A DNA stretch of 28,953 bases, from contig CAMFSS010000004.1 in the NCBI GenBank assembly GCA_945983195.1, forward strand, positions 1 through 28,953, written 5' to 3'. Positions 8,464 through 16,109 of the stretch are shown one piece after another. The stretch is from an uncultured Prevotellaceae bacterium. Its GTDB lineage: Bacteria; Bacteroidota; Bacteroidia; Bacteroidales; Muribaculaceae. Under the pieces are notes generated by a model, which did no database searches, had not been told where the DNA came from, and worked only from the letters and a program-made list of their open reading frames with translations. The position numbers and the translations under genes are program-made. The stretch's first letter is position 1. The number at the start of each line of letters is the position of its first letter.

Positions 8464-10953
8464 ATGCATCTATCAACATTTATCACACGCAGCAAAGCTG
8501 TAGCCATGGCAATCATGGCATGCAGCTTTGTGGGCAGTGCCGAGACCTTCACACTTGAAACAGCCGACACACTCGCCGAACTCATCGGCGACAGAAAGTA
8601 TGAGATTACCGAGCTCAAGGTAGTAGGTCCCATCAGCAATGCCGACATCAAACTCATTCGCCAAATGGGCGGATATGATGAGAGAGCCTACGCCGAGACC
8701 GAAGGAAAGCTTGTGGACCTCGACCTCTCTGAGGCTACAATCGTAGCCAACGACTCCGACACCGAGGGCTACTTCTACAATTGGGCTGAATACTTCGTCA
8801 AGGACAACGAAGTGAGCGACTTCATGTTCAAGAAGCTGAAACTGGTGACTGTGAAACTTCCTGCAACCGCCACCTACCTTGGAAAAGAGGCTTTCCAGAA
8901 CTGCAACGCCCTCACTTCGGTGACTATGCCGCAAAGCATCACCACATTTGGCAGCTCAGTATTCCAGAATTGCACAAGCCTGAAATCGGTGGAATTGCCT
9001 GCAATCAACGAGATTCCCAGCAGCACATTCTATGGTTGCAGCTCGCTCGAATCGGTGGCAATTCCGCAAACGGTGAAAACAATCGGCATGAGCGCATTCT
9101 ATGGTTGCAGCTCACTGACCGCTCTTGAGCTGCCTGCCGAAATCACTTCACTGCCGTCAAACTTCTGCAAGAATTGCAGCAGCCTTGCGGCAATTACAAT
9201 CCCAAGCAGCGTAACTACAATCGGCAGCAGCGCATTCGAGAACTGCGCATCGCTCACTGCAATCGACCTGCCTGAAATTGCATCGCTCGAAAGCTACGCA
9301 TTCCAGGGCACAGGACTCAAATCAATCACCCTTCCTGCAACCGTGGCTGCACTCAAGAACCGCTGCCTCAACACAGCAGCCGGTCTTACCGAGCTTCACT
9401 GCACATCGGCAACTCCTGCCGAGGTGCAATACAACGGTCTTTACGGCATCAACTACGAGTCGTGCACACTCTATGTTCCCGAAGGTTCAAAAGCTGACTA
9501 CATGGCTGTTGCCGACTGGGCAGCATTTGCCAACATCGTGGAGGGCAGCGGCTCAACCGAGCCTGAGAACCCTGCAGTGCGCGTAGTGACAGTGACCGAG
9601 CCCGGACAGCTTGCAAGTGTCGTAGGCGAGAGCTACAAATATGCAGTTGAGGACCTCACCATCACCGGTCCGCTCAATGGCAGCGACCTCTGCTTCATTC
9701 GCGACATGGCAGGACGCAGCTTCGACCAGCAGTACACCGACGGCAAGCTCCGCCGCCTCGACATAGCCAATGCCACCCTCGTCTATCAGGGAACTTACAA
9801 TGAGAATGGCATCCGCGTACCTGTGGAAAGCGACTACTACGCCTACGTAGAGGCGACAATCGGCGGCGACTCTCCCATCAAGATGGCTGCTCGCCAAGAC
9901 TGCCTGCCCGAACTCGTATTCACAAAGACTACTCTTGAAGAGGTTGTACTGCCCACTTCAATCAAGAAGATCTACTCTTCGTTCTCTGAGTGCTTCGGAC
10001 TGAAGGGCACCGTAGTGATTCCCGAAGGTATAGAAACTATCGGTGACTACGCTTTCGAAGGCTGCTACAACATTGAGCACATCATTCTTCCTTCCACTCT
10101 CGTTGAAAGCTCTTCAGTGCGTCCACCGGCAAATGAAAATGCCATTTGCGCACACGCATTCGACGGCTGCCGCTCGCTCAAGTCGATAGAGATTCCCGAG
10201 GTTGTTACCAATCTCCGCGATGCAACTTTCCAGTATTGCTCAAGCCTCACCGAGATTACTCTCCCGGCCAAGCTGACAAACATCGGTGCCAAGACTTTCG
10301 GCGGCTGCACTGCAATCAAGAACATCTATGTGAAGAACCCCGACACTTTGGTAAAGGCTTACTATGAGGCCTTCGTAAGCTCAGATGAGAACAAGTCCGG
10401 CGTCGACAAGCTCAACTGCGTGGTTACTGTGCCTGTTGGCATGAAGGCTGCCTATAAGGATGCCGATGAGTGGTTTGAGTTCCTCAACATCATTGAGGAG
10501 GGCGAAACTGCACAGTTCACCGTGAAAGTGAACGACGTTGAGAATGTTGCCGTGACATTCGGCGACAACCAGACTCTCAGCCTCACCGCCGGTGAAAACA
10601 CTGTGCTTTCAGCCGACATTTTGAATCCTCTCACCATCACGGCTGCCGAAGGCTATGTAGCCGAAGCCGCTGTGGACGGTGTTACCAAGACCGACCTCTC
10701 AGCAGTTGCTGTTCCTGCCGGCTCAGTTCTCGACATAAAGGTATCTCCGGTTTCGGGCGTTGAGGCAGTTAAAGCTGCCAACTTTGCCTACAATCGCGCA
10801 GGTGGTGTGATTAGCGCAAACGGTACAATACAGATCTTCACTACATCGGGAGTTCTTGTTGCCACTGCCAACAACACACTCAGCACAGCCAATATGCCCG
10901 CCGGCATCTATGTAGCCAAGGTAGGCGACAAGACATTCAAGTTCGTGAAGTAA
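8464..10953 (+). CDS. BspA-like leucine-rich repeat surface protein with internal duplication
   Basis: The 829-residue protein has an N-terminal signal peptide (about residues 1-26) and two blocks of BspA/Treponema-type LRR_5 repeats, about nine in residues 127-345 and about six in 480-650. The repeats have the 23-residue pattern AFxxCxSLxSVxLPxxVxxIG. Each block is preceded by a homologous non-LRR module (residues ~25-95 and ~373-445) that shares GPISNADIKLIRQMGG versus GPLNGSDLCFIRDMAG. The C-terminus (IFTTSGVLVATA, PAGIYVAKVG) resembles a T9SS type A sorting domain. A 19-bp identical DNA stretch recurs 69 bp apart (9026 and 9095), consistent with repeat expansion. BspA proteins are known to bind host matrix or other bacteria; a binding role is inferred here. 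It is co-transcribed with the upstream adhesin-like gene. Confidence 0.87.
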   Translation: MHLSTFITRSKAVAMAIMACSFVGSAETFTLETADTLAELIGDRKYEITELKVVGPISNADIKLIRQMGGYDERAYAETEGKLVDLDLSEATIVANDSDTEGYFYNWAEYFVKDNEVSDFMFKKLKLVTVKLPATATYLGKEAFQNCNALTSVTMPQSITTFGSSVFQNCTSLKSVELPAINEIPSSTFYGCSSLESVAIPQTVKTIGMSAFYGCSSLTALELPAEITSLPSNFCKNCSSLAAITIPSSVTTIGSSAFENCASLTAIDLPEIASLESYAFQGTGLKSITLPATVAALKNRCLNTAAGLTELHCTSATPAEVQYNGLYGINYESCTLYVPEGSKADYMAVADWAAFANIVEGSGSTEPENPAVRVVTVTEPGQLASVVGESYKYAVEDLTITGPLNGSDLCFIRDMAGRSFDQQYTDGKLRRLDIANATLVYQGTYNENGIRVPVESDYYAYVEATIGGDSPIKMAARQDCLPELVFTKTTLEEVVLPTSIKKIYSSFSECFGLKGTVVIPEGIETIGDYAFEGCYNIEHIILPSTLVESSSVRPPANENAICAHAFDGCRSLKSIEIPEVVTNLRDATFQYCSSLTEITLPAKLTNIGAKTFGGCTAIKNIYVKNPDTLVKAYYEAFVSSDENKSGVDKLNCVVTVPVGMKAAYKDADEWFEFLNIIEEGETAQFTVKVNDVENVAVTFGDNQTLSLTAGENTVLSADILNPLTITAAEGYVAEAAVDGVTKTDLSAVAVPAGSVLDIKVSPVSGVEAVKAANFAYNRAGGVISANGTIQIFTTSGVLVATANNTLSTANMPAGIYVAKVGDKTFKFVK

Positions 10954-11025
10954 GAATGTATCAGATTGAGGTCTGTAGTTGCCTCAAAATCGGGAAATAA
11001 GGACTTTATCAAAATGTCCTTCAAA

Positions 11026-11078
11026 CATAAAAATTACCCCTGCCCAATTTTGAATGTGCGGCAGGGGTAATTTTTATG
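11026..11078. terminator. 19-bp bidirectional terminator
   Basis: The arm at 11026-11044 (ATAAAAATTACCCCTGCC core) is perfectly complementary to 11060-11078, with a 15-base loop. The GC-rich inner stem is flanked by A-runs and T-runs, so a U tract follows the hairpin on either strand. It sits between the end of the LRR gene (plus) and the end of the secreted endonuclease/phosphatase-fold gene (minus), serving both convergent transcripts. Confidence 0.9.
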
Positions 11079-11101
11079 CGTTGTCGACAATGCCGATTAG
11101 G

Positions 11102-11983
11102 CTATTGAGCGAAGCGGAATGTGAAGGCGATGGGATAATGGTCGGAGATATAGGGCACTCCGTAATCACCGTTGAGCACCTTGAATGTGCCAGGGCGCAC
11201 GCCTTTGTAGAAGATGTGGTCGATTACCTGCTCATTGTCGTTGTTGGTTGCAGGATTGCCTTCAACTTCTCCGAAGCCATTGTAGGTGATTGACTTGTCG
11301 GTGACAGTGCACTCAGTGCGTGCATCGCCAAGAGCCTTCTTCAGCGGGTCGAAAATGGCATTGTCGGTAGGGCTGTTGAAATCAGCCGAGAGGAACACGG
11401 GCAGACCCTGTGTGTTGATTTCGGCAATCTTGTCGACGATAAGCAGAATGGAATTCTTTCGCGCTTCACGGCCTATGTGGTCGAGGTGCGTGTTGAAGTA
11501 GTAGAATTCCTTGTCGTTGCCTTTGAGCTTGAGCAAAGCCCAGGTGCAGGTGCGCTTGCAGGCAGCGTCCCAGCCAAGCGACACCTTGTCGGGAGTTTCG
11601 GAGAGCCAGAAAGTGCCGCTGTCGACGAGTGTGAGGCGTGTAGTGTCGTAGTAAATAGCCATCATCTCGCCCTCTGCCTTGCCGTCGTCGCGGCCTACGC
11701 CAACGTGCTTGTATCCGGTAAGGTTGCTGTCGAGATACTCAATCTGGTCGGGACAGGCTTCCTGCAAGCCCATCACGAGGGGTTTCTGCTCGGCTACCAT
11801 CTTGGGCGAAGCCTCGCGGCGATTGTCCCAGCGGTTTTCGCCGTCGACATCGGCTGCCATACTCAATCGTACGTTGTAGGAAATTACCTTATACTCCTTA
11901 GCCTCTGCGCCACCTTGCGCTGTTGCCACAGCCGCTATCACAAGTGTGAACAGCAGTGTGGATAAAAATCTTAACTGTTTCAT
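11102..11983 (-). CDS. Secreted endonuclease/exonuclease/phosphatase (EEP) family hydrolase
   Basis: The 293-residue protein has a signal peptide ending TAQ (residues ~1-23) and a single EEP domain. All signature motifs are present: SYNVR (Asn37), GLQE (Glu75), NTHLDH (His166, Asp168), SADFN (Asp201, Asn203), IDHIF (Asp255, His256) and SDHYP (Asp281, His282). This metal-dependent fold cleaves phosphodiester or phosphomonoester bonds in nucleic acids, inositol phosphates or sphingomyelin; the true substrate is not visible. The signal peptide places it in the periplasm or outside the cell. It lies 63 bases (from the stop side) after the thioredoxin-like lipoprotein gene on the same strand, and no separate TAnnTTTG is seen between them, so co-transcription is likely. 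Confidence 0.9.
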   Translation of the reverse strand: MKQLRFLSTLLFTLVIAAVATAQGGAEAKEYKVISYNVRLSMAADVDGENRWDNRREASPKMVAEQKPLVMGLQEACPDQIEYLDSNLTGYKHVGVGRDDGKAEGEMMAIYYDTTRLTLVDSGTFWLSETPDKVSLGWDAACKRTCTWALLKLKGNDKEFYYFNTHLDHIGREARKNSILLIVDKIAEINTQGLPVFLSADFNSPTDNAIFDPLKKALGDARTECTVTDKSITYNGFGEVEGNPATNNDNEQVIDHIFYKGVRPGTFKVLNGDYGVPYISDHYPIAFTFRFAQ

Positions 11984-12046
11984 TTGTTATGTGTGTAATT
12001 TAGTTATGTTATTGTTTCTTTGTTTTGGTGACACATAGTGCCGGGG

Positions 12047-13099
12047 CTATTTCTTCAGCTTGCCCTCAATCAGCTTGCGTGCCGGTGCAAAACTGCCACC
12101 GTGATAGAGCATGCGCCCGGTGGAATCGGTCAGAATATAGTAGGGTGTGGCACCGAGGCTGAGTTTGTTCAGATAGGTATTCGTCACGCCTCCCACAGCC
12201 CAGAAGCGTCGCCATGAGGCAGAGTCGCTTCGCACAATCGACTTCCATCGCAGAGTGTCGCTGTCGAGGTCGATATCCACTATTTGCAGGCGTTTGCTGT
12301 CAAGCTCCTTGCCAAAGTCCTTCAAGATGCTGAAATCGTTCTTGCGCGACTTGTCGTCGGGATTCCAGAAGTAGTAGATGCTCATGGTGTTGTAGTAAGG
12401 GCGTATGAATTCCATGCTGTCGCGGTCGCTCCACAGTGTCATGACCGACATACGGTCGCTGGCGGTCAGCTCAGTACGCATCGACTGCATGGCATAGAAT
12501 GTGCGCATCACCGACTCGGGGCGCGACTCAATTTCAATCTTCGAAAGCAGCCCATCCACCTTCTTCTTGTCGGTGAGGTCGCTGTAGTCGCACATAAGCA
12601 GCAGTGTGCTCACCACATTTGAGGGGTTGGCGGCGATAAATTCGGCAATTGCAGCATCGGTGGCACTGAAATTGGAGTTGGCAAAGTCGTCGCCGTGCTT
12701 CACTATGAAGTCACTCCACTCCTCATTTGCGTCGGTACCGCGCACCCTGGTGGCGTATGGAGCGGCAAGCGTGCCCTCAAACTCAATATCATCGCCATTC
12801 TGCACCAGTGCATGCACGATGAGCTTCTTCTGCTGGTTGAAGACGTACACCACCACCGGCTCCACACTGCTTCCTGTGTAGGTGAAACGCCCATCCTTCA
12901 TTGTCACCCACTCGGTATCAAAACCGTCGTCGGTGGCAAAGACTATCCTCACATTCTGTGTCCCTGCATCGGCAAGAGTGCCCTCAATGGTGAAATGGTC
13001 GCTCGTGCAGCCTGCCACAGTGGCTGCAACGCATAGCACAACCGCCACCATCTTCGCAAAGGCGGCTGCCGTAGTTATTTTTGCTTTGTTCATAGTCAT
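12047..13099 (-). CDS. DUF4369-like lipoprotein with CxxC-less thioredoxin-like domain
   Basis: With the ATG at 13097-13099 the protein has 350 residues. It opens with a lipoprotein signal peptide whose lipobox VAGC puts the lipid cysteine at residue 31. A beta-rich segment follows (FTIEGTLADAGTQNVRIVF, DGRFTYTG), typical of the DUF4369 domain found before TlpA-type thioredoxin domains. Then come a helical region and a C-terminal thioredoxin-like fold with the cis-proline loop GATPYYILTDSTGRMLYHG (Pro319). Where TlpA proteins carry WCxxC, this one has YYFWNPDDKSR, without cysteine. The frame stays open up to 13183, but a TACTTTTG promoter element lies at 13140-13147, so starts upstream of it are unlikely; ATGs at 13111 and 13093 are alternatives. 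It is probably a periplasm-facing lipoprotein with no redox activity, role unknown. Confidence 0.75.
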   Translation of the reverse strand: MTMNKAKITTAAAFAKMVAVVLCVAATVAGCTSDHFTIEGTLADAGTQNVRIVFATDDGFDTEWVTMKDGRFTYTGSSVEPVVVYVFNQQKKLIVHALVQNGDDIEFEGTLAAPYATRVRGTDANEEWSDFIVKHGDDFANSNFSATDAAIAEFIAANPSNVVSTLLLMCDYSDLTDKKKVDGLLSKIEIESRPESVMRTFYAMQSMRTELTASDRMSVMTLWSDRDSMEFIRPYYNTMSIYYFWNPDDKSRKNDFSILKDFGKELDSKRLQIVDIDLDSDTLRWKSIVRSDSASWRRFWAVGGVTNTYLNKLSLGATPYYILTDSTGRMLYHGGSFAPARKLIEGKLKK

Positions 13100-13139
13100 T
13101 GTAGTTAGCATCCGCTCACACTGCTGTGTGTGGGCTTGG

Positions 13140-13147
13140 CAAAAGTA
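13140..13147 (-). promoter_or_regulatory. -7 element of the lipoprotein gene
   Basis: The minus strand reads TACTTTTG, matching TAnnTTTG. The expected transcription start is near 13132-13134, only about 33 bases before the ATG at 13099. This supports a start downstream of 13132. An ATTG lies about 23 bases further upstream as a weak -33 candidate. Confidence 0.6.
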
Positions 13148-13252
13148 GCTATTTTTTTCGGTTTTTGGGGCAATTTGCCCCATTTTTTAGAAACCGGGCA
13201 ATCGAAATCGGTTTTTTTAGAGCAGTGCATAGAGTAATTGCCATTTTTTATG

Positions 13253-13260
13253 TACTTTTG
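13253..13260 (+). promoter_or_regulatory. -7 element of the aminotransferase gene
   Basis: TACTTTTG matches TAnnTTTG, about 60 bases upstream of the ATG at 13320. No good -33 TTTG is found at the usual spacing. It is arranged back to back with the minus-strand promoter at 13140-13147. Confidence 0.5.
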
Positions 13261-13319
13261 CAGAAATTTCATTGCTGACGATTGGCGGCAAGAAGGATTA
13301 AAAACAAAGACATAAGATT

Positions 13320-14522
13320 ATGCCGAAAATTTCAAATCGCGGAATTATAATGCCGGCCTCACCAATCCGGAAATTGGTGCCGCTGAGCAATGCAGCCAAG
13401 AGCCGCGGCATCAAAGTGTATCACCTGAATATCGGTCAGCCCGACCTCCCCACCCCACCCGAGGGTCTGGAGGCTCTTAAGCACATCGACCGAAAGGTGC
13501 TGGAGTACAGCCCCAGCGACGGAGTGCGCTCGCTGCGCGAGAAGCTGGCTACATATTACCACCGTTTCAACATCGACGTCACCGCCGACGACATCATAGT
13601 CACTGTGGGCGGCTCGGAGGCGGTGCTCTTTGCATTTATGGCGTGCCTCGACCCTGGTGACGAAATCATTGTGCCCGAACCCGCCTACGCCAACTACATG
13701 GCTTTCGCCATCTCAGCCGGAGCGGTAATCAAGACGGTAACTTCGTCAATCGACGAGGGCTTTGCGCTGCCACCCGTGGAGAAATTTGAGGAGCTGATCA
13801 CTCCGCGCACAAAGGGCATACTCATCTGCAACCCCAACAACCCTACCGGCTACCTCTACACACAGAGCGAGATGAACCAGCTTCGCGACATGGTGAAGAA
13901 GTACGACCTGTTCCTCTTCAGCGACGAGGTGTACCGCGAATTTTGCTACACCGGTGCGCCCTACATATCGGCATTCCACCTAAAGGGAATCGAAGAGCAG
14001 GTGGTGCTGATCGACTCAGTGTCGAAGCGCTACAGCGAGTGCGGCATTCGCATAGGAGCAATCATAACCAAGCACGCCGAGCTAAAGAAGAATGTAATGA
14101 AATTCTGCCAGGCACGCCTCAGTCCGCCACTGCTCGGACAGATTGTTGCCGAGGCTTCAATCGACGCTTCGCCTGAATATATGCTCGACACCTACAACGA
14201 GTATGTGGAGCGGCGAAAGTTCCTCATCGACGGCATCAACCGCATTCCGGGCTGCTACTCCCCTATTCCTATGGGCGCATTCTACACCGTAGCGCGTCTG
14301 CCGGTCGACGATGCCGACCGCTTCTGCGAGTGGTGTCTGCGCGAATTTGAGTGGGAAGGACAGACCATCTTCATGGCTCCGGCATCGGGCTTCTACACCT
14401 CGCCCGAATATGGCCGCGACGAAGTGCGTCTTGCCTACGTAATCGAGAAGCCAGAGCTTGCCAAGGCTCTCGTAGTGCTCCAGAAAGCCCTCGAAGCCTA
14501 CCCCGGCCGCACCATCCGCTAA
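13320..14522 (+). CDS. Class I/II PLP-dependent aminotransferase
   Basis: This 400-residue fold-type I aminotransferase is of aspartate/aromatic type. Visible motifs are LNIGQPDLPTP near the N-terminus, the PLP phosphate-contact region TVGGSEAVLFAF, NPNNPTGYLY, FSDEVYREFCY (Asp and Tyr contacting the cofactor) and SVSKRYSECGIRIG, in which Lys236 is the predicted Schiff-base lysine. The C-terminal arginine motif DEVRLAYV binds the substrate carboxylate. It transfers amino groups between an amino acid and 2-oxoglutarate in the cytoplasm. The exact substrate (aspartate, aromatic or other) cannot be decided from sequence alone. It is a single-gene unit, divergent from the lipoprotein gene and ended by its own terminator. 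Confidence 0.9.
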   Translation: MPKISNRGIIMPASPIRKLVPLSNAAKSRGIKVYHLNIGQPDLPTPPEGLEALKHIDRKVLEYSPSDGVRSLREKLATYYHRFNIDVTADDIIVTVGGSEAVLFAFMACLDPGDEIIVPEPAYANYMAFAISAGAVIKTVTSSIDEGFALPPVEKFEELITPRTKGILICNPNNPTGYLYTQSEMNQLRDMVKKYDLFLFSDEVYREFCYTGAPYISAFHLKGIEEQVVLIDSVSKRYSECGIRIGAIITKHAELKKNVMKFCQARLSPPLLGQIVAEASIDASPEYMLDTYNEYVERRKFLIDGINRIPGCYSPIPMGAFYTVARLPVDDADRFCEWCLREFEWEGQTIFMAPASGFYTSPEYGRDEVRLAYVIEKPELAKALVVLQKALEAYPGRTIR

Positions 14523-14548
14523 CACTTCGACATAAAGATTCGTTATAG

Positions 14549-14598
14549 ACTCATTGCGTAAATTGTGTAACGAGATTTACGTAATGAGTTTTTTCTTT
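14549..14598 (+). terminator. Rho-independent terminator after the aminotransferase
   Basis: ACTCATTGCGTAAAT (14549-14563) pairs with ATTTACGTAATGAGT (14575-14589), 15 pairs with a single G-U. The loop is 11 bases and a TTTTTTCTTT tract follows. It begins 27 bases after the stop codon. Confidence 0.88.
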
Positions 14599-14667
14599 GC
14601 AAAAGTCATGTACCATATGTGCTGATTTCAAAAGCTGCAAAATCACGCTGCAAAGCAGGCTTAATAT

Positions 14668-14707
14668 CAATAGGGGAGGAACACCATAGCGGTGCCCTCC
14701 CCTATTG
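14668..14707. terminator. 12-bp hairpin between convergent genes
   Basis: CAATAGGGGAGG (14668-14679) is complementary to CCTCCCCTATTG (14696-14707), and an inner CACC/GGTG stem (82-85 with 91-94) closes an ATAGC loop. It lies 22 bases past the stop of the histidine phosphatase gene. It lacks a proper U tract on either strand, so it is likely the 3'-end hairpin of that minus-strand gene but not a textbook terminator. Confidence 0.6.
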
Positions 14708-14728
14708 TTGTTATATAAACCCAGAACA

Positions 14729-16003
14729 TTATTTTTTACCCTCAAGCACCTCATTGTAGAATGCCTTCACATCGTTCCAGTGATAGAATGGCGCAATGTC
14801 GGTGTCGACTGGGATTGAGGTTTCACGCTCATTGAGCATGAATTTCACAATCACGTCGTCGGCATTCTTCTTGTTGCGGAAGAACACTATCTGCACGTTG
14901 CCTGCCATTGGGGCTATCTTGAAGTCGGTGAAGTGCTTGTAGAACTCACTCGGCTCGCTCACCGAGTTGTAGCAGTCCTTGAAGCGGAGTATTCCGGCGA
15001 GCGGAATGAGGTTTCCGTCGTGCCCGAAGCGCAAGGTGGCTGCTATGCCGCCCTTTGCAATCGCTTCGTCGGCACTTTCGATGATGTTGCGCAGCAGCGG
15101 ACGGGCATTGGCAAGTACAAGCCCGTTATTAAGCGCGTAGTTGCTGTCGCACACATAGAAGCGATAATTGAATGCCTGCCACAGGTCAAACAGCTCCTGA
15201 GGCTCGAAAAGGTCGAAAAACGACACCTCAGTTTCCATGTCCTGCATGTCGACTGCCAACCAGTAGAATCCCCACATCAGTTCGTGCGGATTCACGTTGC
15301 GAAGCACGAATGTATTGTCGCAGAAAAGAGTCTTCATCATGCGGTCGGGACGCGTGTGCGCATTCTCGAATTTGCGGTACTCCTCATGCCACGGTCCGCC
15401 CTTGCCGGTAAACTTGTTCGACTCCTCGCTGTGGTAGTTGAGATAATTCATGTAGCGCATACTTGCCTCGCGTGTGATTTGCAGCTTGGGATTAAGCTCC
15501 TTCAGACGCTCGCAGAAGGCATCCATGCTCATGGCGCAGCGCATCACTATGGTGGAGCGTGCCGAAATCGACGGTTCGCCCTTGAACACCTGCGGATAGG
15601 CTGCCATCATGCGCTCGGCAATGCCGCGGTGCTGGCGCACACCGAGGGGCGAGAGGTCGCCGCCGCGTCCTTCAGCCTCAAGCCACACCAGCTCAATGCG
15701 CTTCAGTGCATCTTCGCCAAGCGGAGTGAGTGCTTTGGCATCGTGGGCACGGCGCATCAGCTTGAGCACCCACTCATAGTCGTTGTCGCCTATGAGATAG
15801 CGCGAGCCATGGCGGCCGTAGTGGCTGATGTAGAACGGCTCATAGCCCTTAGGAGCAGGCGTATTGAGCGATTCTGTCACAGGATAGGCATAGTACACAC
15901 CGCCGGCTTTATTGAGGTCGGCAAAAATCTCTTCAGGAGTAGTCTGGCACACCGCAGCAATAGGCAGCAGCAATGCCGACAGAATGATTGATAGTCTTTT
16001 CAT
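14729..16003 (-). CDS. Secreted histidine-acid phosphatase (phytase/MINPP-like)
   Basis: The 424-residue protein has a signal peptide ending AVCQ (~residue 20). It carries the branch-2 histidine phosphatase signature SHYGRHGSR, with the catalytic Arg64-His65-Gly66, and a downstream RFGHDGNL in which His328-Asp329 would be the second histidine and proton donor. This two-part pattern and the length fit the periplasmic/secreted acid phosphatase and multiple inositol-polyphosphate phosphatase group, which remove phosphate from phytate or other organic phosphates. The HD form, rather than HAE, is seen here. It follows susD by 106 bases, but a TATATTTG promoter and a hairpin lie in the gap, so it may be transcribed on its own as well as by read-through. 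Substrate is inferred, not shown. Confidence 0.87.
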   Translation of the reverse strand: MKRLSIILSALLLPIAAVCQTTPEEIFADLNKAGGVYYAYPVTESLNTPAPKGYEPFYISHYGRHGSRYLIGDNDYEWVLKLMRRAHDAKALTPLGEDALKRIELVWLEAEGRGGDLSPLGVRQHRGIAERMMAAYPQVFKGEPSISARSTIVMRCAMSMDAFCERLKELNPKLQITREASMRYMNYLNYHSEESNKFTGKGGPWHEEYRKFENAHTRPDRMMKTLFCDNTFVLRNVNPHELMWGFYWLAVDMQDMETEVSFFDLFEPQELFDLWQAFNYRFYVCDSNYALNNGLVLANARPLLRNIIESADEAIAKGGIAATLRFGHDGNLIPLAGILRFKDCYNSVSEPSEFYKHFTDFKIAPMAGNVQIVFFRNKKNADDVIVKFMLNERETSIPVDTDIAPFYHWNDVKAFYNEVLEGKK

Positions 16004-16023
16004 GTCGATAATGGCTTTTTTTG

Positions 16024-16031
16024 CAAATATA
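16024..16031 (-). promoter_or_regulatory. -7 element of the phosphatase gene
   Basis: The minus strand reads TATATTTG, an exact TAnnTTTG, 20 bases upstream of the phosphatase ATG. The predicted start would leave a leader of only about 15 bases. No TTTG is found at -33. Confidence 0.55.
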
Positions 16032-16052
16032 GTGATTTTTTTCGGGTAGACA

Positions 16053-16087
16053 GGATAGGGGCATTATATTTCTGCACACCCCTATCC
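16053..16087 (-). terminator. Hairpin after susD
   Basis: GGATAGGGG (16053-16061) pairs with CCCCTATCC (16079-16087) with a 17-base loop, 23 bases past the susD stop codon. There is no U tract directly after it on the minus strand. It may partly end the susCD transcript before the phosphatase gene or protect its 3' end. Confidence 0.5.
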
Positions 16088-16109
16088 CGTGTGTAGCCCG
16101 TAACACCGG

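Noticed and set aside
14551..14754. Minus-strand frame of 67 codons between the aminotransferase and phosphatase genes
   Set aside because: It runs through both hairpins of the intergenic region and shows no protein-like features.
14933..15991. Long open frame (352 codons) antisense to the histidine phosphatase
   Set aside because: The minus-strand phosphatase has catalytic motifs and a signal peptide; the antisense frame has neither.
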